Shown here piece by piece: positions 1 to 12,108 of a stretch of DNA of 64,000 nucleotides. The stretch spans positions 100,859 to 164,858 of the forward strand of contig ML986586.1 of the NCBI GenBank assembly GCA_010094045.1, in the 5' to 3' direction. The stretch comes from Lojkania enalia (lineage: Eukaryota > Ascomycota > Dothideomycetes > Pleosporales). The notes beneath the pieces are model-generated. The model saw only the letters and a list, made by a program, of their open reading frames with translations. It had not been told where the DNA came from and did no database searches. The position numbers and the translations under genes are program-made. Position 1 is the stretch's first letter, and the number at the start of each line of letters is the position of its first letter.

Positions 1-43
1 AACGCATTACACGCACTAAACCCGCAACGGAGCCAGAGCAGAG

Positions 44-1546
44 ATGCGACCAACATCCTCGCAATCATCCCACTGGGAAGGCAGGCCCAGCACCCACGTC
101 GTACCCAAACAATCGCTTGGCACACGGGTCCATTGCCCACGCCCACACTTCCTTGTTGAAGGCCTTGCGTATACCGAAGGCACTATGTGCGGCAGCGATT
201 GCTCGGAGTTGAGTCACTGTGATTTAGAGAAGGCCGAGGACGTAGTTTTCGGCGAAGTCGCAGATTGGTTGATGCTCGACGAGAGCGACGATATTTCGAC
301 TTCTCAGAAATGCAACCTGCGAGCATTCCTCCCGTCCAGGCAAGGTATAAAGTATGCTACAGTCGCCAATAAGCCAGCGAATTCTACAACCAATGGATCG
401 GTATTGCCTGAAGGTCTTCTTTACTTCATCGCGTTGCAGCTTCTGGCCTCATGCTACACTGTTATACCGGCTTCAAATGCAGATTCGCTTCCCATATGCA
501 GACAAAGAAGGACTAAGGAACTAGTGACGTCGTTACGATTACATTCACGATACCGTTTTTCTCCGGCATCCGGGCATTCTGCCCGGCCCCCCTCTGAGGC
601 TTCGTCATGGCCAGGCTTGTACGCGGGACCGACACTCGAAGATCGACTAGCAGACACCGTAAGCAATCAAAGACTCTTTAGTCGAGGTAAAGGGGAACAT
701 GGACATGACGTACCCGTTGTGGAACTAGCTGAAAGCTATATATCGACAAGGGAGTGGAGCGATGGCCCGGCCACTCAAGGAACAAGCGATACGCGCAAGG
801 TGTCCCAGGCATCTACGAGCTCTACTACGTCTTCGAATATAGGACTTCTTGCGAAGCTTATGTGCTATTATCCTCGACCTGCCAATTCTATCTTCCAGCC
901 TCGTCAAAGTGCTGTTTGGCGGCGGGCATCCCAAGCAATCCAGAACTTACCGTCGACACTCGGCTTACGTCGCACCCACTCAACGCCCCAACTTGCTCAA
1001 TTGAGGATTATACCAAACAACACAATGCTAGATAGACGAAAACTATCGCATCCTATGCTCATAAACCCCCCTACCTTTCCTCTTTCAATTCCAGAGATTC
1101 GACGTATTTCTGCAACAACTATGGGAGAGTGGAGTGTGCACGAAATACAAAGCGGCCGATTCGACGGGATGCTTAGTGCCCCGATAACTCATGATGAGTC
1201 TACGTCCAACCCGTTTGATGCCATGCAATTAGAAAGAGATCGTAGGGCCTCGTTCTGCCTTAATGGTATATCACCACTCACATCAACGCCGACCGTTGGT
1301 CCCGGATTAGAGGCCCAATATGGCGGATACTTTGGCAAAGCTAAATTCGAGTCACAGGAGGCATGTGAAGGCGACGGGCAGATTGAAGTGATAAATAGTG
1401 AGGATAGTGAGTCCAGCAATGTTGACACGGATAACTGGTCCGAGGATAGCATCAGTATGCTAGGCAAGAGAAAAGGTACCGTGTTCGGCGCGGATGATTT
1501 TGGGCTAGAATTAGGACTTAAAACGAGCATACGGGGCGTGCAGTAG
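44..1546 (+). CDS. Hypothetical protein, possibly 5'-incomplete
   Basis: Open frame of 500 codons that I do not recognise. The product is Ser/Thr-rich and mostly disordered, with a short hydrophobic stretch near residues 125-142 (LLYFIALQLLASCYTVI) that might be a membrane segment or simply buried. The C-terminal third carries acidic runs (SEDSESSNVDTDN) and a short basic patch (GKRKG). The ATG at 44 is close to the window edge, so an upstream exon or start cannot be excluded; a second in-frame ATG (MCGSDC) lies at about 182. The frame stays open for 1.5 kb while competing frames are broken, and this is the main support for it being coding. No neighbour suggests a function. Confidence 0.6.
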   Translation: MRPTSSQSSHWEGRPSTHVVPKQSLGTRVHCPRPHFLVEGLAYTEGTMCGSDCSELSHCDLEKAEDVVFGEVADWLMLDESDDISTSQKCNLRAFLPSRQGIKYATVANKPANSTTNGSVLPEGLLYFIALQLLASCYTVIPASNADSLPICRQRRTKELVTSLRLHSRYRFSPASGHSARPPSEASSWPGLYAGPTLEDRLADTVSNQRLFSRGKGEHGHDVPVVELAESYISTREWSDGPATQGTSDTRKVSQASTSSTTSSNIGLLAKLMCYYPRPANSIFQPRQSAVWRRASQAIQNLPSTLGLRRTHSTPQLAQLRIIPNNTMLDRRKLSHPMLINPPTFPLSIPEIRRISATTMGEWSVHEIQSGRFDGMLSAPITHDESTSNPFDAMQLERDRRASFCLNGISPLTSTPTVGPGLEAQYGGYFGKAKFESQEACEGDGQIEVINSEDSESSNVDTDNWSEDSISMLGKRKGTVFGADDFGLELGLKTSIRGVQ

Positions 1547-4500
1547 AGGTGGACTGGGATTAGGTCCCACCCACTCCCTACTATTCACTTTTGGCGAATG
1601 CTTCCTAGGCGTTTATACTGAAGACTGATTTCGTTCCGCTGTACACAGTAGGACTCTAGATAATGGACACAGTGGTGTCTCTTCGGTAAATCTAGCTATT
1701 TTGTAGCTTTCATTTCTCTGGACACTTCTGTTCGAATTGAAGGTCGCCGAGATTAATCCTAAGCGTAAGAAAGACTGTGGGTGGCGAGTTGCTGGACGGT
1801 TCCCCTGGCCTTGCAATCGCACCCGAAAATGCAGGAAAGTGATTACAATTTTCTATTTGCCTTACTCAGATTCTTTGGCTCGTGCACTCCAATAAGTCAG
1901 TATGTTCACAGGGAGGAAGTGCCTCTAGTTCCATCTTAGACTAATGCGGCATTTGCGAGCCTTCTTTTACTGGAGGCTTTGTGGCCAGTCCGAGCGTGTT
2001 TAGAAGGCGTTCGTCTTCCCGAGTAATAAAGGAAACTAAACTGAGCAATCAGATTAGCGGAGTCTAGCAGCAAATTTTCCTTGCAACTATGGGTAAGTCA
2101 CTTGTTATTTCCAATAGTATCGCTATCTATTCCCAGGTATCCAATATATCAAGGAATCAAAGATATCAATCTGGAGTTGGTCGGTCAAGCTGTTTTGATG
2201 TACCAAAGGCGTTGATATTTGGATAGTCGTAAAACAAAGGTAATCGCCCAAGTTAGTCTTCCGGAAGCCAAAAATAAAATAAAAAAAAATTGGGCTGTAA
2301 TTTCGTCTCGAAACCATATTTTCCCCTCAATTGTGTTCGGAATGTCACATTAGGACAGTCCATCGAGGTATCCTTCCCACGATCAGTGTCAGCGACCAGC
2401 CTGAGTGATCGGGATATGGACTCGAATGAGGCTTTGCGGCGCAATAACTCTTATGATTTGTTGTTTAGTCGCAGCCTTAAGAACCAAGTATCACGACTGC
2501 GCAAATGCGCGCACAAGTTCGCGAAACACAACGTTCGCGAGATACAGCTAAAGCCTAGGTTATGCGCATTCGCCGGGAAGTGCCAAAGTGAATTTGGCTA
2601 GGATTAAGATGGGGATATAAGGCGAAAGAAACAACCCAAAACAATGCCACAGAAATAGGAGCGCTTGCCGCACGCAAATGCAGACAGTGCACACCTAAAT
2701 CTTTGACAACTCCCAGCGAGCGCCCACAACTGCGACAGATTGTGGAAATTTGAATCACTCGGACGAAGGTTCACACGAAGCTGTACGACCACAATGGCAA
2801 ACGAGCAGCATTGCTGGGATGCGAGCATCAGTGCAAGATCCAGAAAGTACGTAGGCCACTCCAATGTAGCGCCGAATACGCAAGGGTATTGAAATAAGCG
2901 CAGCAAGTATTCGCCAGCATTGCAAGCCTACCTTTCCGGCCCGGCTACGCTTCAGGACCGGTTGGCTTCCGGCAATCCATGCTCGATGGATGAGAGTGAA
3001 CGACAGATGCGCATGGAAGAAACACTGAAGCAAATACTCCAGAGGATGGAAAAATCCAAGAAGTAACAATGCCGCAAATGTGACACTTTGTAGGCATCGG
3101 GGAGGAATCGCTGGCTGTTGTCACGCAGGCTCTATATATGATAGTGTTGGCACTGTGATTACATTCGTATCGCGAGACAGATGGGTGGAGTAGCCAAATG
3201 AAGGCAACCAAGACAGCCAAGAGTGAAAGAGAATCTGTATCGTTTGAAACAAAGGAGCACCAAGAACGGAATGAGTCTGTAGAGCCGAGGCGGCACAGAG
3301 TACGGAGTAGGGAGGAACCAGAGCACGTAGTTTAGTTAGAGAAGAGGGCAAATTCGAGGTTGATGATAAATGATGATAATGGACAATTGCGGAGTATCCA
3401 CGGATTCTGAAGGATCTTGGTGGCTTCGAGACGCGAGATCAGGGATGATGGCGTCAGCGTGCAGGTAACCATTCTGCGATGAGACCTTGGAAGGAAGCAC
3501 TGTTGTATGTATGGAGTAGTTGAGCGGCGAACAGCGATGAATGAGATATTTAAACTGTGCCAGTACATTGCGATAGTTTCGCAGCGTAGTGCAGTCCGCC
3601 ATGTGCTCGCCGCTTGCTAGCATGAACGTCTCGGGTACCTGCGCTCACGCCGTCCCGGGATGGAAGAAGGAGGATTAAGGATGTTCCCTTTGCGGAAATT
3701 CTGTCAGTGGTTCTGAAAGCGCGAGATATTTCGGGAACACCGCCGCACGGGCATGAACAGCATGTACATGCTTACCTCGGTAGTTTGTAGTAATAGTGAG
3801 TAGAAGTCACCAGGAAATGTGACGCTCCTCAGCTCGACGGTCAATGTGGGAGTCTATTTTTGCACCTGACACAGCCACCAGCACGCCACCGAGCGATCGA
3901 CCGACTGATCATTTTCGGATTTTTGCTGCCTTTGGCGGCAACCCCACCGCTCGTACATACTATACTGCAGAGTCCAGTGCACATTACGGGGATAAAGTGC
4001 TGGGGGCCCAGCAGAGCCGCCACCAAATTTGCTCTCGACCGAAGCACTGGCCGTGCCCAGGAAGCGCACCTTTTGAGGGATGGCTTGCTTCGACAGGAGT
4101 GGAAGAATAACGAAGATGAGGAGCCCGCTGCTGGCAACAAAGGCTTCTCACGTAGTGTGTATCCGCGCTGGCTGAAAAAAAAGATGCAAAGGGCTGAACA
4201 CGATGAAGGCCCAGGGTGTGGCCGTTGGGCTTAGCCACCACCACTACCGATGCTCCTAGCTCCTGATAGGCCCACATGGCAGCCTCTTTAGTGTCGAGGA
4301 TAATAATATGTACCGTGTCCCACGAGCTGGATGCTGCGACGCGGCGGGCGGTGGTGACAGCATAGAGAGTTAAAAGAAGCCGGGCCGGCCGCGCAGAGAA
4401 AACTATCTACCCGGCATACTCCCCACTATTCGCCCACTGTCGTGGAATCCACCCGGAATCCATCACGGTCAGAATAACAATAATAAATCGTCCAGAGTGA

Positions 4501-5054
4501 CTCCGCTAAGCCCAGGCACGCCAGGCTCGTCCGCCCCTCGTCTGCGCACCTGCACCCGCACCGGCCGCCTTTTAGTGACTTGCGCGTCGTTTCCTCTTAC
4601 GGACGCCGTCCCGAATACCACTCCCCCTGCCCGTGGCTGAAACCGGCCTCTTCTCTCTCACCCTTCCTCTACCACTCCCTCTTCTACCACCCATCCACCG
4701 GCGCTTCTCGTCGTTTGTCCCTCGTTTCACTTTTACCTTTTGCCGACCTTCGCTCACCAAACGTCTTCGCTCTTCCTTTCCGCGCCCTCCTTCCCTCCTC
4801 ACCCGTACATTCCTTCGCCTCTTCGACCCCGGCGTCTTCTCCACGGCTCGAGAAAGGTTGATCCTGCGGCCCTATACCCTTTAATCGTCCTGTTTTTTTT
4901 TCTCCCCTTGCTTTTGCTTGTTTCGAGCGTTCATAGTTTGGCCTGAAAAGGCATTAGCAACAAACGCGTTGGTTATCGGATACCAAATCCTCGCGGAATC
5001 GTCTCTTCGACCGTTTCAGGGAGATCGCCATCAGGCGAACGCCGCCCTCTCGTC
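1547..5054. other. Non-coding stretch between two genes
   Basis: About 3.5 kb without a frame I can support. The short frames between 2123 and 4277 overlap on both strands and none has a recognisable motif. It contains a TACGGAGTA 9-mer at 3301-3309, discussed in the findings. The last 450 bases are the probable promoter and leader of the Flc-like gene. Confidence 0.5.
4600..4925 (+). promoter_or_regulatory. Pyrimidine-rich 5' region of the Flc-like gene
   Basis: This stretch is dominated by C and T runs (repeated CTTCCT, CCCTC and CTTTT blocks) and ends about 130 bases before the first candidate ATG. Pyrimidine-rich tracts just upstream of transcription starts are common in well-expressed genes of filamentous ascomycetes. 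The small frames reported here encode only Ser/Pro/Leu-rich strings and are best explained by the CT composition. Confidence 0.45.
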
Positions 5055-7366
5055 ATGAGGGCTCACTGCACATATTCCACGATGCTTGCTCCTTTTATAT
5101 TACTAGCATCGGCCCCGTTGGGGGTTCTGGCTGGCGACATCCTGAAGACGAACGGATACAGCTCCTGTCAGGACAATTCCGATGTTAAAGTCAACAATCT
5201 CAATATCGAGTTCGACAGAAACACAAAGAAGATTACCTTCGATGTTTCTGGCACGAGCGAGAGAGAGCAAAAGGTAAAGGCGATTCTGATTGTGAACGCA
5301 TATGGCCAAGAGGTCTACCGAAACGAGTTCAACCCCTGCGATGAGAACACAAAGATGGACGAGCTCTGTCCGGGTACGTATCAGCTCTTGCTCCTCTTAC
5401 CATTTTGTTCTAATAGTTTGACAGTGCCCGCTGGCAACTTCGCTGCTAAGGGAGTCCAGAGCATCCCCGATTCCTACATCTCTCAGATTCCCTCCATTGC
5501 ATTCAATGTTCCCGATCTTGACAGTCAGGCAACGCTGCAGCTCAAGGCTGTAGACGGAGGAGAACAGCTGGCTTGCATCACCTCACAGGTAAATAATGGA
5601 AAATCGCTCAGTGTACCTGGAGTCTCGTACGTCGCTGCTGGTATTGCAGGTGCTGCGCTCGTCGTGTCTGGCTTGTCCGCTCTTGCCAGCGCTGGCAATG
5701 CCGGCGCCCCCACATCTAGCCCTACCTTCCTCGAGGTCATGGGATGGTTTCAGTCCATGGCTATGAATGGAATGATGAGCGTCCAGTATCCCGGTGTCTA
5801 CCAGAGTTTCTCAAAGAACTTCGCCTTCAGCACCGGTCTCATCCAGTGGCAAGCAATGCAGGAGACCATCGATTCGTTCCGCAATAAAACCGGCGGAAAC
5901 TTGACAGAAGATAGCGTTGCTTTCTTGAAGAATGCAACACTCATTCACACCGATTCCGGCATGAACTACACGAAGCGTAGTCTGGACACTATACTCCTAT
6001 GGACCCGTGACGAGCTCGACACTTCTGTAAACGGCACAGAGCAGACAAGCCAGCAAGACAGCAAGGTTATGCATACTGTATCGGGCATTCAGGGCTACGT
6101 CGAGGAGCTGACCATCCCCAACGGAAACACTTTCATGACGGTTCTGCTCATCTTCGCTATCGTGGTTGCTGCAATTAGTGTTGGAATTCTCCTCTTCAAG
6201 GTGATCCTCGAGACATGGGCACTGTGTGGCAACTTTCCAAAGCGCCTTACCGGCTTTCGTAAGCGATACTGGTGGGTTCTTGCGAAGACCATCACCAACT
6301 TGATCCTCCTTGCCTACGGCATCTGGGTGCTCTACTGTGTGTACCAATTCAAGAGAGGTGATTCATGGGCCGCCAAATTGCTTGCCGGGGTTACACTCGG
6401 TATCTTCACAGCCATCCTAGCATTCTTCACTTGGAAAATCTGGAGCATCGCCCACAAGTACAAGAAGATGGAAGGTAATTCATCCGCTCTTTACGACAAT
6501 AAAGAAGTTTGGAGGAAGTATAGCATCTTCTATGAGAATTACAAGAGGAGCTATTGGTGGATCTTCGTCCCAGCCATCGTTTATATGTTTGCTAGAGGTT
6601 GTGTCATTGCTGGCGCAGACGGTCACGGCATGGTTCAGGCAGCAGGCCAACTGATTGTTGAATCTATCCTGCTCCTCCTTTTGCTTTGGTATCGACCATT
6701 CTCTCTCAAGTCCGGAAACTGGATCAACATTGTCATCCAAGTCGTTCGCGTATTGTCCGTAGTCTGCATCTTGGTTTTTGTTGAAGAGCTTGGTGTCGCT
6801 CAGACTACCAAAACCGTTACCGGTCTCGTTTTGGTTGTCATGCAAGCTGTTTTGACTGGGCTATTGGCCATTCTGATTGCTGTTAATGCCATCATTATCT
6901 GCTGCCGGGACAATCCTCACCGAAGGAAGAGGAAGGAAGCTGGTAAGTTATTCACCATTGAAGCTGTTGGCACCTACGGCACTAACCTACACTTGCAGAA
7001 AAAGCACGTGATTTAGACAATCTAACTCCCCTTGATGCACGCAATTCGCTCCTCATGGACCCCACGGAATATAAGCGTAGTTCGATCCCTGCTCCCTTCG
7101 GCAACCGCGGTGGCTACGACCCCGTCCCTCTTTCTGAGCAGCAGACCACTTACACAGGAGCTCAACAATTTGGAGAGGGTCATGAGCGCCTCCTAGGTGA
7201 TGCTGCTAGCTTCGGTGGAAGGGATCACAGCCATAAACGTAGCTACAGTATGGAGAGGAGTCAGAGCCCCCCTAGTTCAAGGGCACCGCGGTTACCTGAG
7301 ATCGATCTCGGCGCACCGCATGGCGGATATTACGACCAAGGAGGTTACCAAAGATATGCATACTAA
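5055..7366 (+). CDS. Flc/TRP-like membrane protein (flavin carrier family)
   Basis: Three exons, 5055-5373, 5425-6942 and 6999-7366, give 734 residues. A signal peptide (MLAPFILLASAPLGVLAG) follows either the first ATG or a second in-frame ATG at 5082, which is a better-placed start. Residues about 30-165 form an ML-like luminal domain with paired cysteines (SCQD, NPCDEN, LCPV); the rest holds a cluster of about nine hydrophobic helices of the TRP/Flc type, then a polar cytosolic tail rich in Ser, Pro and Gly. Members of this family (yeast Flc1-3, fission yeast Pkd2) sit in ER or plasma membrane and affect FAD uptake into the ER, calcium and cell wall integrity; which role applies here is not shown. 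The join at 5373/5425 restores the expected CPVPAG motif, and the second intron restores the tail. Intron 1 is 51 nt and stop-free. Confidence 0.9.
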
Positions 7367-8386
7367 ATACCCTTTGTTCAAAAGTAATTCGACTTGTAAA
7401 TTTTGGTTGGGATATTACCCCCGTTAGCATTGTATATGTCAGCATTTCTGTTTTCATGAGAATCTAGCACATCCGTCTTGAGGGGGCAAAGCGTTGTTTT
7501 CTTGGAACCGGAGAGGCACTTGAATACCGAAGAGTTGTTTTTTGGGTAAACCGGACCGTCACCTCTCGATGACCCTCATGTCTTTCCTTTGGATTTAACT
7601 AGCGTTATAGATATGAGATGGAAATTGTAATTCACAAAACGTCTGCTAGAGGCATGCGCGGATATATTCTATTCAGTAGCTAGAATGAATAGCATTGACA
7701 ACCCTAGGATTTTGGTCATGGATTTTCATATACAGGTCTTCCGGTTAAAATCTGTTCATTACGAATGCAATAATCAATGCATACAACCCGAAAGGCAAAA
7801 TCGCTCAGGTTGTCCTACGTTATAGATGTTAAACATACGTAAGTTAACACGCAATATAGCTACATCTTCATAATGTGCTCGGGTTCCATACGGCAAGAAT
7901 TGCCTTCAGGTATGCTTTACCTGCATATCGGACAATATCTTGAAGTCCGATTATATTATCTTTTTAGTCGCCCTAGCGGAGACCGGTGAAATGCTGTGCT
8001 ACGTGGGCTGGCTCAGCCTTCCGCGCAAAAGTACATCGTCGCCTCTTGTGGTTGACCCTTGTCGTAAAACCTTGGTTATCTATTGATCATATTCCCGATT
8101 TTGGAGGTGGCTTAATTGGCTTTATAGGGGGCTTCCTGTTATTTTATCAGCTGGAACAAAATGTGTTCCTCTCCTTCTTTTCCCTTCGCCCTCCTCAGTT
8201 AATGTTCATTCACTCCGAGAAATGGAAACTTGAATACGGTAGCTGATCGCTTCACTCGCAGACTTTGGTTCAAGGTACCTCAACACGCCGTTCGCACAGC
8301 CAACATATTTAATTTCTTTGGATTTTGGGATTTTCCATTGCCTTATTCCCACGTAGTGGTGCGCGTATTTTACGGTTGTTTCAACG
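7367..8386. other. Intergenic, AT-rich
   Basis: About 1 kb between two same-strand genes: the 3' flank of the Flc-like gene and the promoter side of the glucanase gene. Only short unsupported frames are present. No clear terminator, repeat or RNA gene was seen. Confidence 0.5.
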
Positions 8387-9377
8387 ATGCGGATCGTATC
8401 GCTCACTACTTCAATTCTCTTCGCATTCATACCCTTTGTATTTTCAGTAGCCTCATCGAAACGGGGTCTTGTCCATGTGCCTTCAAACGAACATCCTGAA
8501 GACGATACAATATGGGCGACAACCCCTGGTTCTGATATATCATGGTATTACAACTACAAACACTGGCCTTCGGAGGCATACAAAAATAGCAAGATGCAGT
8601 TCGTACCCATGTTATGGGGCGCATCCGAAGATGATGAGGGCACGCCATTCCTAGACGCCGTCAAATCCCAGATCGCAACGGGCAACAACGTCTCCTACGT
8701 CCTTGGCTTCAACGAGCCGGACGGCCCCAATTCGTACGGCGGCTCGGATATTCTGCCAGACCTTGCGGCATCAGCTTGGAAGAAACAAATCGAACCACTC
8801 AAAGAATATGGCATCAAACTCGGCGCCCCGGCCGTGACTGGGTCACCGAACGGATTCGTGTGGCTGCAGAGTTGGTTTACCGCGTGCAATGGCGGCTGTA
8901 CTCCTGACTTCATCCCCGTACATTGGTACGGAGACTTTGAGGGCATGGCAAGCCATATCGGCCAGACTATGAGCACGTATCCGAACATGACGGTCTGGGT
9001 CACCGAGTGGGGGTATCCGAATCAGAGCCTGGAAGAGACACAGCGTTTTTTCAATACTAGTACTCAGTGGTTTGATCGCACTCAGTAAGTATTGCTCCAT
9101 AATTTCGAGTCGGCGTGCATCGATATTGTCTAACGTTCTACGGCGTGACAGGAATGTTACGCATTACTCCTACTTTGGCGCCTTTCGATCGGATGTCTCG
9201 AACATCGGACCCAACTCTGCGATGCTGACGGCAGAGGGGAAGTTGACGGATATCGGATCGTGGTACCTGGGCGGTGCGGCTACGAATAATTTGCCGACGG
9301 GTACCTCGTCGCGGATTGCCGGGTTTGCGGGCTGGAGTCTAATTGTGCTCGCAACTGTGATGCAGGCGTTGGCATAG
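8387..9377 (+). CDS. Secreted GH128-type (Asl1-like) glycoside hydrolase, probably GPI-anchored
   Basis: Two exons, 8387-9084 and 9152-9377, encode 307 residues. A signal peptide covers about residues 1-23. The body matches the glycosyl hydrolase catalytic-core family of fungal Asl1/GH128 beta-1,3-glucanases: the GFNEPD motif gives the likely acid/base Glu110, and VTEWGYP gives the likely nucleophile Glu207. HWYGDF and two cysteines (CNGGC) are also present. The C-terminus after a Ser/Thr-containing linker is a hydrophobic segment (WSLIVLATVMQALA), as expected for GPI attachment. The protein would act outside the cell or in the wall on beta-1,3-glucan. The 67-nt intron was placed because the GTAAGT donor and TGACAG acceptor keep the frame and rejoin TQ-NVTHYSYFG, typical of the family. 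Confidence 0.9.
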
Positions 9378-10038
9378 AAAAGCAAATGGTCTGAAAGCGA
9401 AAATTTCTCATATCAACTTTACACGTGTGGGACGACCTCAAGTGCGCACGATACAGGTTGGCAAACTCCGCTTGCATTTTCGGTATGAATATTGTAGTTG
9501 GAAGACATGTTGCGATACCAACGACATCCTTATTACTGTCAGCCAGAATTATCATCTATATAAGCCTTCATGCTTTAGCACCAAGACGGTCGGCCTTTTT
9601 GTTCCTGATAATTACTAGTTATTCTTTAAAATCTCTTTACTATACCATTGACCTTGGCTAATGTTATTATATAGATGTATAAAAGCCGTTTCTTAATTGA
9701 GGATAAGTGAGTGCCGGCTTCAGATTCTTTTACATGAGTTGGGTGGCAATGGTAAAAGCATCCAAAATGGCAAACGTCTTGGTTCCGCAAATATTTATCA
9801 AAATACATATAGCCAAGCTTGACTATGCCTAAACTACAAGGCGAAGATATGAATTGACTTGCGCTTATAGTCTTAATGACGCAAATATCGCCAATGGATG
9901 AAGAAAGTCGAGATAGTGTATTTGATCAAACAGCTTACAGTAGTAAACCAAAAAAAAAAAATTGGAGATACCGCCTAGCTATCTGCCTAAATCCGAATAC
10001 TTGCCTATGAATAGCCCTTCATAATGACCATGCTTCTT
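9378..10038. other. Convergent intergenic region
   Basis: Separates the glucanase gene (+) from the next gene (-). AT-rich, with an A-run near 9950-9961. Nothing else recognisable. Confidence 0.45.
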
Positions 10039-11190
10039 CTAACTCAGCCGTCCATAGTGCGGACATCGACTCCCCCGACTTTGGACTCGCTCTAAAGATG
10101 CAAGAGCCGATATATCCTCCATTAGCTCTACAACCAAATCTAGATTGTCGTTACTCGCCGCTGTAGGTGGGAGCTGGGCTACTGGGTCCGGTTTCGTCGG
10201 CGGCTTCCTTTCTAGCAATGGTGAGGCTTCCCGTCGCTTCGAATTCTTCTTGATGATATTCTTCACTTTAACAACAGGTGCTGATGCTGCAAGGTTTTCG
10301 GCTGCTGCAACCGGCGCACTAGTAGACATGACAACATCGCCACCCCTGCTACGCGAAGTTTCTAGCTCTGCTTCTGGCGTCTCAGGGATATTTGTTAAGG
10401 GGGACGATGGAGGAATGCTCCTCGTCGCACTCGCGAATAATAAGCGCCAAAAGTCTAGCTTCTCAGCCTTTTGAACTCCATCATTGGATTTTACATTTTC
10501 AATCTCCAAGACGCCTTCGGATGGCTTTGGTGGGAGTGGTGGGATTGTGCTTGTGGCTAGGAGCTGAGATACTAGTGGTGTGTGGACACCGATTTGGCGA
10601 TCCCAGCGGCATTTGCTGGGATAATCGCATGTATTCCAGCAGTCCTTTTGCTTGGGCTTCTGCAATTCTGGGCAACGAAAGCTCGCCGCTCTGGTAGTCG
10701 TGAATGATGAAGATGGAGAAGATGACGATGACGACGACCAGGATGAGGATGAGGAATCATAATCATTATGTATAGAGTCCTTCATTCCGCTCCTCTTCCA
10801 TCTTCCCCAATCCTTCCATCCCTGGTAATCGAATTCGCTATCACATGCACGATGTCGCTTGATTTTCCGTGGATTGACTGACTTCCTCCAGTTCTTGACA
10901 GTGGTTGTGCCAGAGCAGAAGAAGTGGCCATCATGGAGGCAGCGCCTAGTCACTCCCAGCGCGTACGAGTGATTGCATTGGTGACATGTCCAGACCCAAT
11001 GAAGTGGAGAGGGTGGGGCAGGGACTAAGGCGTCGGGAGTGGGAAGTTTACGGTTGACAATCGCTGGTCGGTTGGACGGTAGGATAAGAGGTGTCTGCGG
11101 GGAGAACGGTGAAGGGGGTATACTGAGATGCGAAGGTTTGAAGGGGGTTGGATGAATTTTTAGCTTTTGCTTCGATTTCAGCTCAGACAT
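10039..11190 (-). CDS. Uncharacterised fungal protein with Cys/His motif
   Basis: Single exon of 383 residues. A Pro-rich N-terminus is followed by a conserved-looking core: WTCHQC near residue 68, then GVTRRCLHDGHFFCSG, a basic segment ending in CDSEFDYQGW, a poly-Ser run of about 25 residues, and KDCWNTCDYPSKCRWD. The spaced Cys and His residues (CxxC...CxxxHxxxC and CxxxCxxxxxxC) could bind metal, but I cannot name a domain with certainty. I have the impression that this core is a conserved, uncharacterised family in filamentous ascomycetes; that is from memory, not from a search. The poly-Ser run comes from a repetitive codon tract at about 10697-10770. The C-terminal third is low complexity. 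Confidence 0.75.
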   Translation of the reverse strand: MSELKSKQKLKIHPTPFKPSHLSIPPSPFSPQTPLILPSNRPAIVNRKLPTPDALVPAPPSPLHWVWTCHQCNHSYALGVTRRCLHDGHFFCSGTTTVKNWRKSVNPRKIKRHRACDSEFDYQGWKDWGRWKRSGMKDSIHNDYDSSSSSWSSSSSSSPSSSFTTTRAASFRCPELQKPKQKDCWNTCDYPSKCRWDRQIGVHTPLVSQLLATSTIPPLPPKPSEGVLEIENVKSNDGVQKAEKLDFWRLLFASATRSIPPSSPLTNIPETPEAELETSRSRGGDVVMSTSAPVAAAENLAASAPVVKVKNIIKKNSKRREASPLLERKPPTKPDPVAQLPPTAASNDNLDLVVELMEDISALASLERVQSRGSRCPHYGRLS

Positions 11191-12108
11191 GTTTCCCAGC
11201 GCTCCGTTCTTGATTGAAGTTGCTACCGAGAATTGCGCTATTGTACCGATATGTTCCGAATAATCGAATGAGAACCTATGATTTTTAGTGGCAGGTTATC
11301 CTGGTAGGCTTGTAGGGCAATCCCAAAGACCGGCTATGTATTCCCTATGAAGAAATTATAGTTAATGACAGATAGCTGTCTCCATAACATCAAAAAGTCT
11401 CTAAGAAGAAATTGATAGTTATCAAAGAGCTCAATTTCGGCATGCTGACCGGCTTCTTTGTTACTGCACCAGACGTTGTTATAAAAAGACTCTAGCTGAA
11501 GCCATTTTGTTCTTCCAAAACCCCAAGCACCTTCTGGTCCTTGTAATCTTGATTCTTTGTCAACTCCCTGATATGTGTCTTTGAACCCGAAGGCGTCCCT
11601 AGAAATAGGACACTCTTTGTTGCAGGCCCCGGTATGGCGTCGTCATGCTGCGAGAAGCTCTTTGTTGGGGAACCTATAAACTGTTCCATGGAAAAATTAT
11701 TGAAATACAAGGGATGCGACTGGGAATGATTCGCTCTAAAGTGGCCTATTCAGAAAGGACGAGCATCCTGAAAGGGGGAAATGCGTTCGACCAACACGGG
11801 GAGGCAGATCTTGCCGCGTCAACCACTAGATAGGTGCACGATGAGATAGGAAACTCTAGCAAATTACTGGGGGTCATGCGCCAGCGGCGAACTATGGAGG
11901 AAAATGATACCGACAGAGAACCACCGTGTCAAAGACAACCACGCGTACTATAAGAGCTTGGCCTGCTGTAGGCATCATATGCATAGATATCTCTTGCGGA
12001 AAGGGAGACCATGAGCGAGATAAAGTGGCGTAGGCGAAGCCAATACCTTGGCTAGGAGAAAATGGGACGATGTGGCGTTCGTTCGGCAAGTGATATCCTT
12101 GGACGACG
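11191..12108. other. Intergenic
   Basis: About 0.9 kb between two minus-strand frames. Short frames on both strands show no domain. Nothing else noted. Confidence 0.4.
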
